64,000 nucleotides of DNA from JAPLNB01 sp964451955 (GTDB lineage Bacteria > Planctomycetota > Phycisphaerae > Tepidisphaerales > Tepidisphaeraceae), in NCBI GenBank assembly GCA_964451955.1, contig CAYVKG010000010.1, positions 1 through 64,000 of the forward strand. Reading direction: 5' to 3'. The notes below the pieces were generated by a model that made no database searches, was not told where the DNA came from, and worked only from the letters and a program-made list of their open reading frames with translations. Shown here piece after piece: positions 39,961 to 48,496 of the stretch; the first letter of the stretch is position 1; each line of letters starts with the position of its first letter. The position numbers and the translations under genes were made by a program.

Positions 39961-41376
39961 GTGAGCACCAACTACCGTGTCCTCAAGTTCTATGGCAGCA
40001 ATGTCATGGGCATGAAGGTGTTTGCCGTTGCCCTCGATCCCAACATCGTCGAGGTTCGGGGGGCGAACGGCGCTGGCAAGTCGTCCTTCATGGAAGGCTT
40101 GCCCATGCTAATCGGCGGCAAGAAGGCGATGCCCGGCATGCCGCTGCGTAAGGGCGAATCGGATGGATTCGTCGGCGGCGTGCTGGTGGGCGACGACGGG
40201 GAACAGCTCCTCGTCAAGCGCCGCCTGGACGGCAAGAAGCCCGAGTTGGAGGTGACTGCTGCCGGTGGATTCAAGGCACCGGAACCGCAGACTCTACTCA
40301 ATGCGTTCAAGAACGACCTGTCGTTCAATCCCGGCGCGTTCTGTAAGGCGGACCCCAAGAAGCAGTCCGAGATGGTACGCAAGCTCGTGGGGTTGGACTT
40401 CTCCGAGAAGGACGCCGAACGAAAACGACTGTACGACGAGCGAACCCTGACTAATAGGGAACTCGCCAGCGTCACCGCCCAACGGGATGCCATCGTCGTG
40501 CCCGAGGGAACGCCGGACAAGGAGGTGTCGCTGTCGGACCTGCTCGCCGAGCAGAGTCGCCGCAACGAGCACAACCGGAAGAACCAGGTTGAGCGGGACC
40601 GCATCAGCCGCCTGGAGTTCGACGTTACCCGGGCGGAGTCCGCGGTCAAACAACGCAAGGAAATCGTCGCCTCCCTTGAGGAGCAGCTTGCACAAGCCAA
40701 GTCCAAGGTGGAGTCCGCAGAGATTGAACTCATGCAGGCAACCGCCTTGAGGGATTCCCAACTCAAGACGATCTCTGTGCTGGAGGACCAGTCCTGCGAC
40801 GACATCCAGCAGCAGATGGTCAACGCACAGGCCGTCAATGCCGCCGTGGCTCGCGTCAAGCAGAAGGCGGTCCTGACGGATCGCGTTACCGAGATCGCCA
40901 GCAAGGCGGAATCGCTCACCAACGGCATCCAGGCGATTGACGACTGGAAGGCCGAGCAGCTTGCCGCCGCCGAATGGCCGATCGAGGGGCTTGGCATCAC
41001 CGAGGACGGCGTGACGTTCAATGGTATCCCCGTCGAGCAGGTGAACAGCGAGAAGCGGCTTCGTATCGGGATCGCCGTCTGTGCCGCCATGAACCCCAGC
41101 CTGCGGGCAATCCGCATCGAGAACGCCTCCCTCCTCGACAAGAACGAGTTGGCGGCAGCCAAGGAGGAGGCGAAAGCCCGCGACCTGCAACTCTGGCTGG
41201 AGGTTGTCTCCGTCGATCCGCCGGACCACGAGGATGCCGAGGTGATCTTCATCGCCAACGGGGAGGTTCAGTCCGGACCCAAGATCGAACCGGAGCCCGA
41301 GAAACCGAAGCGTGGACGGAAGAAGAAGACCGAGTCCGCGTCCCTTGACGACGATCCCGAAAACCCCTTTGCTTGA
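39961..41376 (+). CDS. SMC/Rad50-like ATPase
   Basis: 471 residues from GTG 39961. Walker A is VRGANGAGKSSFMEGL; a long coiled-coil region (~residues 170-310, including RISRLEFDVTRAESAVKQR) separates the ATPase halves, and the C-terminal part has an ABC-type region (RLRIGIAVCAAMNPSLRAIR) with ENASLLDKNEL in place of a Walker B. The basic tail (KPKRGRKKKTESAS) may bind DNA. It probably works with the exonuclease/annealing pair on DNA ends, as Rad50/SbcC-like proteins do. Confidence 0.78.
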   Translation: MSTNYRVLKFYGSNVMGMKVFAVALDPNIVEVRGANGAGKSSFMEGLPMLIGGKKAMPGMPLRKGESDGFVGGVLVGDDGEQLLVKRRLDGKKPELEVTAAGGFKAPEPQTLLNAFKNDLSFNPGAFCKADPKKQSEMVRKLVGLDFSEKDAERKRLYDERTLTNRELASVTAQRDAIVVPEGTPDKEVSLSDLLAEQSRRNEHNRKNQVERDRISRLEFDVTRAESAVKQRKEIVASLEEQLAQAKSKVESAEIELMQATALRDSQLKTISVLEDQSCDDIQQQMVNAQAVNAAVARVKQKAVLTDRVTEIASKAESLTNGIQAIDDWKAEQLAAAEWPIEGLGITEDGVTFNGIPVEQVNSEKRLRIGIAVCAAMNPSLRAIRIENASLLDKNELAAAKEEAKARDLQLWLEVVSVDPPDHEDAEVIFIANGEVQSGPKIEPEPEKPKRGRKKKTESASLDDDPENPFA

Positions 41377-41383
41377 GGATTTC

Positions 41384-41806
41384 ATGAGCATCGAAACCTG
41401 GAAAGCCGAGTTCTACCGCACCCCGGCCGAGGACTGCCCGGAAGAAAACGCCGTCGCACACTCGCTCATGAAGTGGCGTGGGATGACGAAGGAGGTGCTT
41501 AAAAGGCACGACGTGGTGGCTTACGAACACATCCTGGTAAGCGACGACGGTCATCTGCACATCAGCGGAGAGACGTGCGCGTTGTGTAAAGTCAACGAGA
41601 ACGACGATGGATGTTACTCCTGCATCCTCTTCAAAGTACGCAGTGCGCCATGCGACATGCGACTGAAAGAAGACGATCCGCAGTTGTCGCCCTTCGAGGC
41701 GTGGGTACTCGACCGTGACCCCATGCCGATGATTCAACTTCTCGAACAGGCACTCAAGCTCCAGGAGGAAACTCATGCCGCAGCCCACCAGCAAACCGCG
41801 CAATGA
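41384..41806 (+). CDS. Hypothetical protein with Cys pairs
   Basis: 140 residues, GAGGATTTC before ATG 41384. It contains ETCALCKVNENDDGCYSCIL (CxxC and CxxC), indicating a zinc site. Helical ends. Role unknown. Confidence 0.6.
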   Translation: MSIETWKAEFYRTPAEDCPEENAVAHSLMKWRGMTKEVLKRHDVVAYEHILVSDDGHLHISGETCALCKVNENDDGCYSCILFKVRSAPCDMRLKEDDPQLSPFEAWVLDRDPMPMIQLLEQALKLQEETHAAAHQQTAQ

Positions 41807-41975
41807 CCTCGGATGGGCCAACAGCGACCCGTCCTTTTTCCACCGCCTCGCCGAGTGCAAGCTCGCCGGGCACGACACGGGCGATGAGAACCGCGACCCC
41901 AGCCACCACGGGTACGATCGCCTGTACTTCTGCAACACGTGCGGCTACGAATTCCATTGCGATAGCTCGGGGTGA
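41775..41975 (+). CDS. Small zinc-finger-type protein
   Basis: 66 residues with CAGGAGG upstream of ATG 41775; it overlaps the previous gene by 32 bases. C-terminal YFCNTCGYEFHC. Function unknown. Confidence 0.58.
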   Translation: MPQPTSKPRNDLGWANSDPSFFHRLAECKLAGHDTGDENRDPSHHGYDRLYFCNTCGYEFHCDSSG

Positions 41976-41978
41976 ACC

Positions 41979-42239
41979 ATGAAGATCCATTGCTGGCTCT
42001 GGGGCTGCTGGTCAAGCTACGGCCCGTGGTGCGACCGCTGCGGGGCGCATGCCTACGATGACGACTACATCCAGGTGGGCAGACTCCAGCGTCTTGCCAC
42101 TGCCTGGGACCGATTCAAAGAGGCGGCCGTCCGCCTCACTATCGGCCACCATTGCGAGGTGTGCGGCAAGCGACTGAAGCGTGGCGAGATGTTCATTTGC
42201 GACAACAAGGACTGCCGCGACAGTTGGATGCCGTTTTAG
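41979..42239 (+). CDS. Cys-rich zinc-binding protein
   Basis: 86 residues with several CxxC pairs (WCDRCGAH; CEVCGKRL; FICDNKDC), indicating two metal sites. Possibly a small nucleic-acid-binding protein. Confidence 0.6.
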   Translation: MKIHCWLWGCWSSYGPWCDRCGAHAYDDDYIQVGRLQRLATAWDRFKEAAVRLTIGHHCEVCGKRLKRGEMFICDNKDCRDSWMPF

Positions 42240-42248
42240 GAGGAGAGT

Positions 42249-43142
42249 ATGGGAAGAAGCAAGATCCAACGCCCCCAGGTGCTCAAGATCGACGCAGGCT
42301 TGGCTGCGCTCGGATGGAACCTGGAGGGCGACGAGCTGGCGTCTCTGGAGCGATCCATCGTCGAGGAGGGGTGCCGAGACCCGGTGACCTACTGGGAGCA
42401 AGACGGCGTACCCCTTGAGGAAAGCATCGTCGTCGATGGGCACCAGCGGTACAAAATCTGCCACGCCCATAGGCTGGTGTTTCCTGTCCGTGGGCGTAAG
42501 TTCGAGAGCCGCGATCACGTCATCATCTGGATGCGGGACAACCAGATCGGCAGGAGAAATGCCACGTTCCAGCAGAAGCTTAAACTGAACCAGGAGGCAG
42601 ACAACGCCCGCCTGAGAATCAAGGAGCGGCTGGAGAAGGAACTCGGCAGCGTTGTCAAGGCGGTCGAACAGACAGCGGAAGCCGCCGGTGTGTCCCCCCG
42701 TCAGATTTACCGCAGCGCCGCCGCGGCCCTGCGTCACGCCGAACTCGGGGAGAAGTCCCCGGTGATTCAGCGGGCTGCCGACGAGCACCTCATCAACAAG
42801 TCCGACGCCATCGTCCTCGCCAAGGCACCAGCGGAGGTGCTCAAGTCCATTGAGATGGTGCCACCCAAGGAGTTGCGAGCCAAGGCGAAGGAGATCGCCT
42901 CAGAGATGAGAGGCGAGACTCAGGCGGGCATCCCGGACAACGCCCCTGTCGTCCACATCAAGGCTTTGGTGAAGCTGGAGAAGCAACTCGGGCTACTCGT
43001 CCGATCCAACACCGAAGCCCTGGACGCCTGCAAGCACGCCCCGTGGGCAAAGCAACACCACGAGGCGATCCGCCAATCGCAGAACGCCATCGCCGTCGAG
43101 ATCAATCAGTGGCAGAGGGATGCCGAAAAACAAAGGAGATAG
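42249..43142 (+). CDS. ParB/Srx-fold domain protein
   Basis: 297 residues with AGGAGGAG before ATG 42249. ParB N-terminal motif set: ELASLERSIVEEGCRDPVTY, ESIVVDGHQRYKICHAHRLV (the conserved DGxxRyk box), then an HTH-like AEAAGVSPRQIYRSAAAALR. The C-terminal half is helical and basic. It may bind or act on phage DNA (ParB/Srx-fold CTPase or nuclease); no ParA is present nearby. Confidence 0.75.
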   Translation: MGRSKIQRPQVLKIDAGLAALGWNLEGDELASLERSIVEEGCRDPVTYWEQDGVPLEESIVVDGHQRYKICHAHRLVFPVRGRKFESRDHVIIWMRDNQIGRRNATFQQKLKLNQEADNARLRIKERLEKELGSVVKAVEQTAEAAGVSPRQIYRSAAAALRHAELGEKSPVIQRAADEHLINKSDAIVLAKAPAEVLKSIEMVPPKELRAKAKEIASEMRGETQAGIPDNAPVVHIKALVKLEKQLGLLVRSNTEALDACKHAPWAKQHHEAIRQSQNAIAVEINQWQRDAEKQRR

Positions 43143-43144
43143 CC

Positions 43145-43492
43145 ATGTCCGAGGAAATCCCAATTGAGATCATCAGCGGAACCACGCTTGCGGCGACGGC
43201 TGAGATTCAGCAGCTTAGCCGAATGTGCTTCGCCCTGCGGAAGCGGGTGGATGAACTTTCCGTAGAGGCTCACGCCGAGAAGGCGTCAGCCGAAGCAAAC
43301 AGGCGGCTGTTTGACTGGATGGAACAGCATAAAGCCCGTATTTGGACCACCAGCGACGGGCGATGGCGAGTCAGGGTCGTCGGAGACGACGGGGAGTTTA
43401 TTAACGTAGCTGGCAATGACCTTTATACGACCATTCTGGAAGCAGAGGAATGCGCGAACACCATCGTTGACGATTTAGACGACTGGGATTAA
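43145..43492 (+). CDS. Hypothetical coiled-coil protein
   Basis: 115 residues (AAGGAGA upstream of ATG 43145). Helical first half (ALRKRVDELSVEAHAEKASA), beta second half (IWTTSDGRWRVRVVGDDGEF). Unknown. Confidence 0.58.
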   Translation: MSEEIPIEIISGTTLAATAEIQQLSRMCFALRKRVDELSVEAHAEKASAEANRRLFDWMEQHKARIWTTSDGRWRVRVVGDDGEFINVAGNDLYTTILEAEECANTIVDDLDDWD

Positions 43493-43519
43493 CCATGCCA
43501 CGCAAAAGGAGGTGTAATC

Positions 43520-43696
43520 ATGCAATACCGATGCGAACGCTGTGGATCGGATGACGTGTGCCAAAAGGTTGGGTACTGCGTCACCGCGATCGCGTGCAAC
43601 CAGTGTGGGCACAAGGACATGGAGTTCGACGACGATTTTGACGGTGGATCGGGATTCGAGGAACAAGAAGACGATGAGGAGGACTTTCTCGGATGA
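43520..43696 (+). CDS. Zinc-ribbon mini-protein with acidic tail
   Basis: 58 residues, strong RBS (AAAGGAGG). MQYRCERCGSDDVCQKVGYC with further IACNQCGHKD, then an acidic tail (GFEEQEDDEEDFLG). ATGA overlap to the next gene. Confidence 0.58.
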   Translation: MQYRCERCGSDDVCQKVGYCVTAIACNQCGHKDMEFDDDFDGGSGFEEQEDDEEDFLG

Positions 43697-43887
43697 GCCA
43701 GTACCTACGCGACCGATTCAGTGAACTTGTCATTGCCCTCACCATTGCCGTGATCTTCGTCCTGCTCATCCTGTCCACGGGATGCGCAGGAACCTACCAG
43801 ATCGGCAGGGTAGGCGTGACGACGGATGCCGCCAAGCCCGAGGCGGCAAAGATGACGGCGACTTACGAATTCAGCACGAGGAGGTAG
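43693..43887 (+). CDS. Small lipoprotein
   Basis: 64 residues. N-terminal hydrophobic segment and lipobox: VIFVLLILSTGCAGTY (L-S-T-G-C, processing before the Cys). The remaining ~30 residues are soluble and Thr/Lys-rich. Could be an Rz1-like spanin component or a surface lipoprotein; no partner Rz-like gene is evident. Confidence 0.65.
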   Translation: MSQYLRDRFSELVIALTIAVIFVLLILSTGCAGTYQIGRVGVTTDAAKPEAAKMTATYEFSTRR

Positions 43888-43889
43888 GC

Positions 43890-44176
43890 GTGAAAGAAAA
43901 AAACGACTTCAGTTGTATTCCCTTGCGGATTTAGATGATCTGCCGGAAAGGAAACCATCTGTCACGATAGGCCGAGAGTGCATAACCCTCCACACGGAGC
44001 GTGGGTACGCCTACGAGATAGGACTCGACCGCATCGACACTCCAATGCGACTCCTGAATTGGGTACACCATCTTCAGGGGAAGCAATGGATGGACCGAGA
44101 AGACACTCGGGAGTTGGTAGAGAAGGTGTGCAACCACTTCAGGTGGGGATTGTTTAGCTGCGAAAACAACGTCTAG
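43890..44176 (+). CDS. Hypothetical protein requiring a -1 frameshift
   Basis: The best start is GTG 43890 (GAGGAGG at 43878). Its zero frame ends after 14 codons at TAG, but A_AAA_AAC at 43898-43904 in the correct phase would move ribosomes into the -1 frame, open to TAG 44174-44176 (YSLADLDDLPERKPSVTIGR; EKVCNHFRWGLFSC). The downstream part has no RBS of its own; a TTG at 43913 is the only alternative. It is either a second programmed -1 site or a miscounted A-run. Confidence 0.55.
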
Positions 44177-44182
44177 GAATCC

Positions 44183-46789
44183 ATGATGCCCTATCAGTGG
44201 CCCGAGACATTCTGGAAACCCCAACTCCGCGCCTGCACCGAGACAGTGGACGCCATCACCCGCGGCTATAGGCGGATTGTGGTGACTCTCCCCACCGGCA
44301 TGGGCAAGACTCGCTGCATGTCCGCCCTGACCGAGTGGGGATCGTCCGAGTGGTGGAACACGGTACTCTACACCCACCGCCGGATGCTGCTCACCCAGAC
44401 ATCGAGCGTGCTCACCAAGCACGGAATCGAGCACGGCTTGCGTGCCAGCGGGTACAAGCCGCAACTGCTCAAGGCGGTGCAGTTGGCGATGATTCAGAGC
44501 GAGCGATCCGCCATCAAGCGGCACTCGCGGGATCTCCACAAAGCCCAATTGGTGCTGTCCGACGAACTCCACGCCTGCGGCGGGGAAACCCTGCCGATGT
44601 TCCACGACATCCACTACCAGGCCGGGGCGTCGATTGTCGGGTTCACGGCAACACCCATCGACTTAGACGGCACGTGGGACAAACTGATTACCGCCGGGGT
44701 GACAAGCGAAGGCCGGGAGTGCGGCGCCCTGGTTTGGGCCGTCACCTACTGCCCCGACGAACCTGACCTGCACCACGTCAAGAAGTACAAGATCGGCGAA
44801 GACCTGAGCGAGAGCGACAACCGCAAAGTGATGATGCGGCCCGGGGTATTCGGCCGGGTGTTCGAGCATTGGGCGCGACTTCAGAAGAGGCATTGGGGTG
44901 TTTCACTACCCAAGGCGATGCCCACTGTCTTGTTCGCCCCCGATGTGGCGGGCTCGATCTACTTCGCCGAGGAGTTCACCAAGAAAGGCGTCAAGGCGGC
45001 ACATATCGACGCCAAGGATATCTGGTACAATGGTGAACTGATTCCCAGCGCCGACGAAAACCGCGAGATGATCCTAAGCAAATTCCGGGATGGAGAAATC
45101 CAACTGCTCACGAATCGCTGGGTCCTCAAAGAGGGCATCGATTTGCCTAACATAGCTCACTGTTTGGACTTAGATACTGAGATATTAACCACAACAGGAT
45201 GGAAGCGACACGACCAAATCCAAGGCGGCGACCTCCTGTTCAATCTCAACCGAGACACCGGAGCGATGGAGGTGGACTCCGTTCTTCAGGTTGTACACCG
45301 ACCTGTTCGCGCAGACGAAAAGATGGTGCACATTGAAAGTCAACACCTCAACGTGAGAGTCACAGAGGATCACCACTTCTGGGTAAAACTTGGCTATCCT
45401 TCTCGCGGACAAACACAGTCATGTCAGGAGTGGCATAGACTTACCGGACGCGAATTGGCAGACAGGAAAAGACCATTTTCGTTGCCGCTCACAGCAATCC
45501 CATCGGATGGCGTATTCTGGCAGGGCATACCCCTCACGGATGATGAAATCCGGTTCGTTGCATGGTACGTCACGGACGGTTATATCGGAAAGAAAAGCGG
45601 CGAGATTGAGATATCACAGGCAAAAGAATATCACCACGAGATTCGCGCCCTGCTAACACGAATTGGATTTTCCTTTAGGGAGTACAAGGCCACCGTAAAG
45701 AGTGGATTCAAAACCGGAGGCATATACTACAAGTTCTACATTCCAATGGGAAGGAGAAAGAAACTGCATGGTTGGCACTATCTGGCCGCATACCTAAATA
45801 AAGAGGGTTCGCCGCTCTGGAGAATGATGACGCGGAGGCAATTTTCTGTATTCTGGGATGAACTCATGAAGGGAGATGGGCAAATCCACGTGGGCAAAAC
45901 CAAGATGCAGCACAAGGCCCTGTCGATTAACAATAAGCCTCTCGCCGATTTGCTGCACGAAATGGCGACTAGCCGTGGTTTTGCGGGCGGCCTACATCAC
46001 TACGTCACGCCCAATGGGTGGAATATGTACGCCCTTCACATTCGAGACAAGCAGTGGATCTCAACCAATCCATCCGACCCTCGCGCCACCCGAATCACAC
46101 TGGAAGATCCCAAGCCCGAAGAGTCTGTTTGGTGCGTGAGCACGAGAAACGGAACAATCGTCACCAGAAGACGGGGGAAGGTATGTATCACCGGAAATTG
46201 TATCTTTGCCTGCGCCGTAACCAGCGTTACCAGTTGGCTACAGATGGGCGGCAGGGCGATCCGCGCCTATCCCGGGCTGACCGAGGTGGTGATTCAGGAC
46301 CACGGTGGCGGCTACACCCGACCGGGTTTGGGTTCACTCAATGACGACCGCGTTTGGGAACTCGGGCAGACCGCCTACAAGCTCCAGGGCATGGCGACCG
46401 AGCGTAGGCGTGACGGGGAAGATCCCGAGCCGATCCGCTGCCCTCAGTGCGGCGTCATGCGAGACAGTGGGCCGACCTGCCCCGCCTGCGGGTTCAAGTG
46501 CCACAAGCGATCGAGGATCGTCGTGCAGGTCAACGGAAACCTCAAGGAGGTGGACGGCCCGAGATTCCGACCGCGGTACGTCAAGCTAGAACCCGACACC
46601 GTGGATCTCTGGCGCTCGATGTATTATCGGGCGCGCAGCCACAAGTGGGACGCCACCTTCCGGGAGGCGGCAGCCTATTTTCAGCACGAACATGGCTACT
46701 ACCCGCCGGCAGACATCCCGCTCATGCCGACGAGTCCGTCCGATTGGTTCGAGCGGGTTAGCAAGGTGCCAATGGACAGGTTGTTATGA
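44183..46789 (+). CDS. SF2 helicase interrupted by an intein
   Basis: 868-residue precursor. Extein motifs: I TLPTGMGKT, II LSDELHA (DExH-type), III FTATP, V EGIDLP, VI MGGRAIRAYP. Between V and VI lies a 346-residue intein (residues 327-672; bases 45161-46198): it starts CLDLDTEILTTTGW, has block B VTEDHHFW, DOD endonuclease motifs (WYVTDGYIG, ELMKGDG) and ends KVCITGN before Cys673. The rejoined helicase is ~522 residues, ending with a zinc site (CPQCG ... CPACGF). Likely acts in replication or recombination. Confidence 0.9.
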   Translation: MMPYQWPETFWKPQLRACTETVDAITRGYRRIVVTLPTGMGKTRCMSALTEWGSSEWWNTVLYTHRRMLLTQTSSVLTKHGIEHGLRASGYKPQLLKAVQLAMIQSERSAIKRHSRDLHKAQLVLSDELHACGGETLPMFHDIHYQAGASIVGFTATPIDLDGTWDKLITAGVTSEGRECGALVWAVTYCPDEPDLHHVKKYKIGEDLSESDNRKVMMRPGVFGRVFEHWARLQKRHWGVSLPKAMPTVLFAPDVAGSIYFAEEFTKKGVKAAHIDAKDIWYNGELIPSADENREMILSKFRDGEIQLLTNRWVLKEGIDLPNIAHCLDLDTEILTTTGWKRHDQIQGGDLLFNLNRDTGAMEVDSVLQVVHRPVRADEKMVHIESQHLNVRVTEDHHFWVKLGYPSRGQTQSCQEWHRLTGRELADRKRPFSLPLTAIPSDGVFWQGIPLTDDEIRFVAWYVTDGYIGKKSGEIEISQAKEYHHEIRALLTRIGFSFREYKATVKSGFKTGGIYYKFYIPMGRRKKLHGWHYLAAYLNKEGSPLWRMMTRRQFSVFWDELMKGDGQIHVGKTKMQHKALSINNKPLADLLHEMATSRGFAGGLHHYVTPNGWNMYALHIRDKQWISTNPSDPRATRITLEDPKPEESVWCVSTRNGTIVTRRRGKVCITGNCIFACAVTSVTSWLQMGGRAIRAYPGLTEVVIQDHGGGYTRPGLGSLNDDRVWELGQTAYKLQGMATERRRDGEDPEPIRCPQCGVMRDSGPTCPACGFKCHKRSRIVVQVNGNLKEVDGPRFRPRYVKLEPDTVDLWRSMYYRARSHKWDATFREAAAYFQHEHGYYPPADIPLMPTSPSDWFERVSKVPMDRLL
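45161..46198 (+). mobile_element. Intein with LAGLIDADG homing endonuclease
   Basis: 346 codons in frame with the helicase. Cys1 begins block A; the splicing junction is ...TGN|C. The penultimate residue is Gly rather than the usual His, which some phage inteins tolerate. Visibly more AT-rich than its flanks (for example the bases after 45161), suggesting transfer. The endonuclease would promote homing into inteinless alleles. Confidence 0.9.
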
Positions 46790-47061
46790 AGATAGAAGAA
46801 GATTGGCCGCGCATTCAGTTTGCACTCCGTCAGCTCAGTGAGCATGGGATTGACATCACGGTCCAGATGCACCTCACGCTCGGGGAGTTTGTGAAATTGC
46901 TTTGGATTGGTTCTGGGGTCATTCCCACTGAACCTGAAGTCGCTGAAAGAGCAGAAATCGTCCGCCATCGCATCCTGCCGCCGGATGCCGGATCGTACTG
47001 TGGAATCGGATCGGACATCGGATACCTCTTCAGGAAAGGCATGCAATATGAGGACCTTTAA
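46786..47061 (+). CDS. Hypothetical protein
   Basis: 91 residues (ATGA overlap with the helicase). Helical (FALRQLSEHGIDITVQMHLT); a short Cys at YCGIGSDIG. Unknown; co-expressed with the helicase. Confidence 0.55.
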   Translation: MKIEEDWPRIQFALRQLSEHGIDITVQMHLTLGEFVKLLWIGSGVIPTEPEVAERAEIVRHRILPPDAGSYCGIGSDIGYLFRKGMQYEDL

Positions 47062-47121
47062 ACTTGTGCATCATGGAAGATCGCCGGGATCTATGGCACA
47101 GAATAGAAGTGCCACCCTAGT

Positions 47122-47150
47122 TTGACAACTCCCCGCCCATCTGGTATAAT
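47122..47150 (+). promoter_or_regulatory. Perfect sigma-70 promoter
   Basis: TTGACA, exactly 17 bp, TATAAT with the extended TGG, 28 bases upstream of ATG 47178. Consensus in every key position. Confidence 0.88.
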
Positions 47151-47177
47151 CACCACTTTCAACCCAAAGGAGATTCC

Positions 47178-47513
47178 ATGCTTACCACGCGATTCAACCT
47201 GAAACCCGAGTCCATCATGCTGGAGATCGACGAATTGCACAAGGCGTTCCTCGCCAGCCGCCGCTACCTCGCGGCCCAACTCAAGTACCTGAAGGACGCC
47301 TCGGCTGGGCAGGGGCGGCTATTTGGACTGGAAACCGTCGCCGAGGGGGCGACCGCCGTGGACACTGAACGGCAACTCTCTGAGATGGACGCCGCCTACA
47401 AGCTGCGCAAGCGCCACCTCAACGCCCTATTGAAGGTGCTTGAGGACGAGAAGCTGGAGATCACCGAGGCGAACGAGCCTGCCCTACCACTCAATGAAGG
47501 GGCGGCGGCGTGA
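47178..47513 (+). CDS. Coiled-coil hypothetical protein
   Basis: 111 residues (AAAGGAGA before the ATG). Helical, heptad-like (HKAFLASRRYLAAQLKYLKD; YKLRKRHLNALLKVLEDEKL). First gene behind the promoter at 47122 and overlapping the methylase by GTGA. Confidence 0.6.
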   Translation: MLTTRFNLKPESIMLEIDELHKAFLASRRYLAAQLKYLKDASAGQGRLFGLETVAEGATAVDTERQLSEMDAAYKLRKRHLNALLKVLEDEKLEITEANEPALPLNEGAAA

Positions 47514-48496
47514 TCGAATTCATTACCGGAGACTGCCTAGAGGTTATGCGCGGATACCCCGATAGGCATTTCTCGCTGGTCTTTGGGAGCCCTCCGTATG
47601 AGGCAGCTAGGACGTATGGCATCGGGTTCAGCCTATCCGGTCAGGACTGGGTGGACTGGATGGTTTCGATTTTCAAGGAGTCGCTTCGGGTCTGTAATGG
47701 GCTTGTGGCGTTTGTGGTGGAGGGGCGAACGCGGAAGTTTAGGTGGAGTGCTACTCCTGCGTTACTGATGGCGGACCTACACCGGGCGGGTGTATGCCTG
47801 AGAAAGCCACCGGCGTTTCATCGGATGGGGATTCCCGGCAGCGGAGGACCTGACGGTCTACGTAACGACTACGAGTTCACCGTCTGCGCAACTAATGGTG
47901 GAAGGCTGCCGTGGAGCGACAACACGGCGATGGGGACACCGCCACGCTATGCCCCAGGAGGCGCAATGAGCCACAGAACTCGCGACGGCAGCCGCGTGAA
48001 TCAGTGGGGGCAACCGATTGGAAACACGGTGGGTGAGCGTAAGCGTGACGGAACGCGCGGGACGCACACTCGTCCATCCCACAGGCAAGCGGGGTACAGA
48101 CCTCCTGTACTTGCCAATCCCGGCAACGTCATCACGTGCAAGGTGGGTGGCGGTCACATGGGTCACAGGCTTGCGCACGAGAATGAAGCTCCGTTTCCCG
48201 AGCGCCTCGCCGAGTTCTTCGTTCGTTCGTTCTGTCCGCCTGGTGGACTCGTCCTCGATCCATTCTCGGGCTCTGGGACGACGCTGGCTGTCTGCTACAA
48301 GACAGGCCGGAATGGAATCGGAATCGACTGCCGGGCAAGCCAGACCGAGTTGGGTCGTCGTCGTCTTGCCGATATCACGGAGAAATCACAATGCCTAGGC
48401 GTGAAGGACTCGAATGTGTCACCGCCCGAGAACCCTGTGTCATCTGCGGAAAGCACGACTGGTGCGCCAGACTCACCAAGTACCACCTCTGCATGA
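47510..48496 (+). CDS. Beta-class DNA (N4/N6) methyltransferase
   Basis: 328 residues from GTG 47510. Motif IV SPPY (LVFGSPPYEAARTYG) comes before motif I (LVLDPFSGSGTTLAVCY), the beta-class order; SPPY is typical of N4-cytosine or N6-adenine enzymes. The C-terminal ~35 residues (SPPENPVSSAESTTGAPDSP) are read from the out-of-frame start of the next gene and are probably a tolerated low-complexity tail. Second DNA methylase of the phage; probable role is restriction avoidance. Confidence 0.85.
   Translation: MIEFITGDCLEVMRGYPDRHFSLVFGSPPYEAARTYGIGFSLSGQDWVDWMVSIFKESLRVCNGLVAFVVEGRTRKFRWSATPALLMADLHRAGVCLRKPPAFHRMGIPGSGGPDGLRNDYEFTVCATNGGRLPWSDNTAMGTPPRYAPGGAMSHRTRDGSRVNQWGQPIGNTVGERKRDGTRGTHTRPSHRQAGYRPPVLANPGNVITCKVGGGHMGHRLAHENEAPFPERLAEFFVRSFCPPGGLVLDPFSGSGTTLAVCYKTGRNGIGIDCRASQTELGRRRLADITEKSQCLGVKDSNVSPPENPVSSAESTTGAPDSPSTTSA

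Noticed and set aside
39990..41258. 422-codon minus-strand ORF opposite the SMC-like ATPase
   Set aside because: The plus strand has clear ATPase motifs and an RBS; the antisense frame has neither.
47095..47113. Small hairpin GGCAC/GTGCC as a terminator upstream of the promoter
   Set aside because: Only five base pairs and no U-run directly after it.
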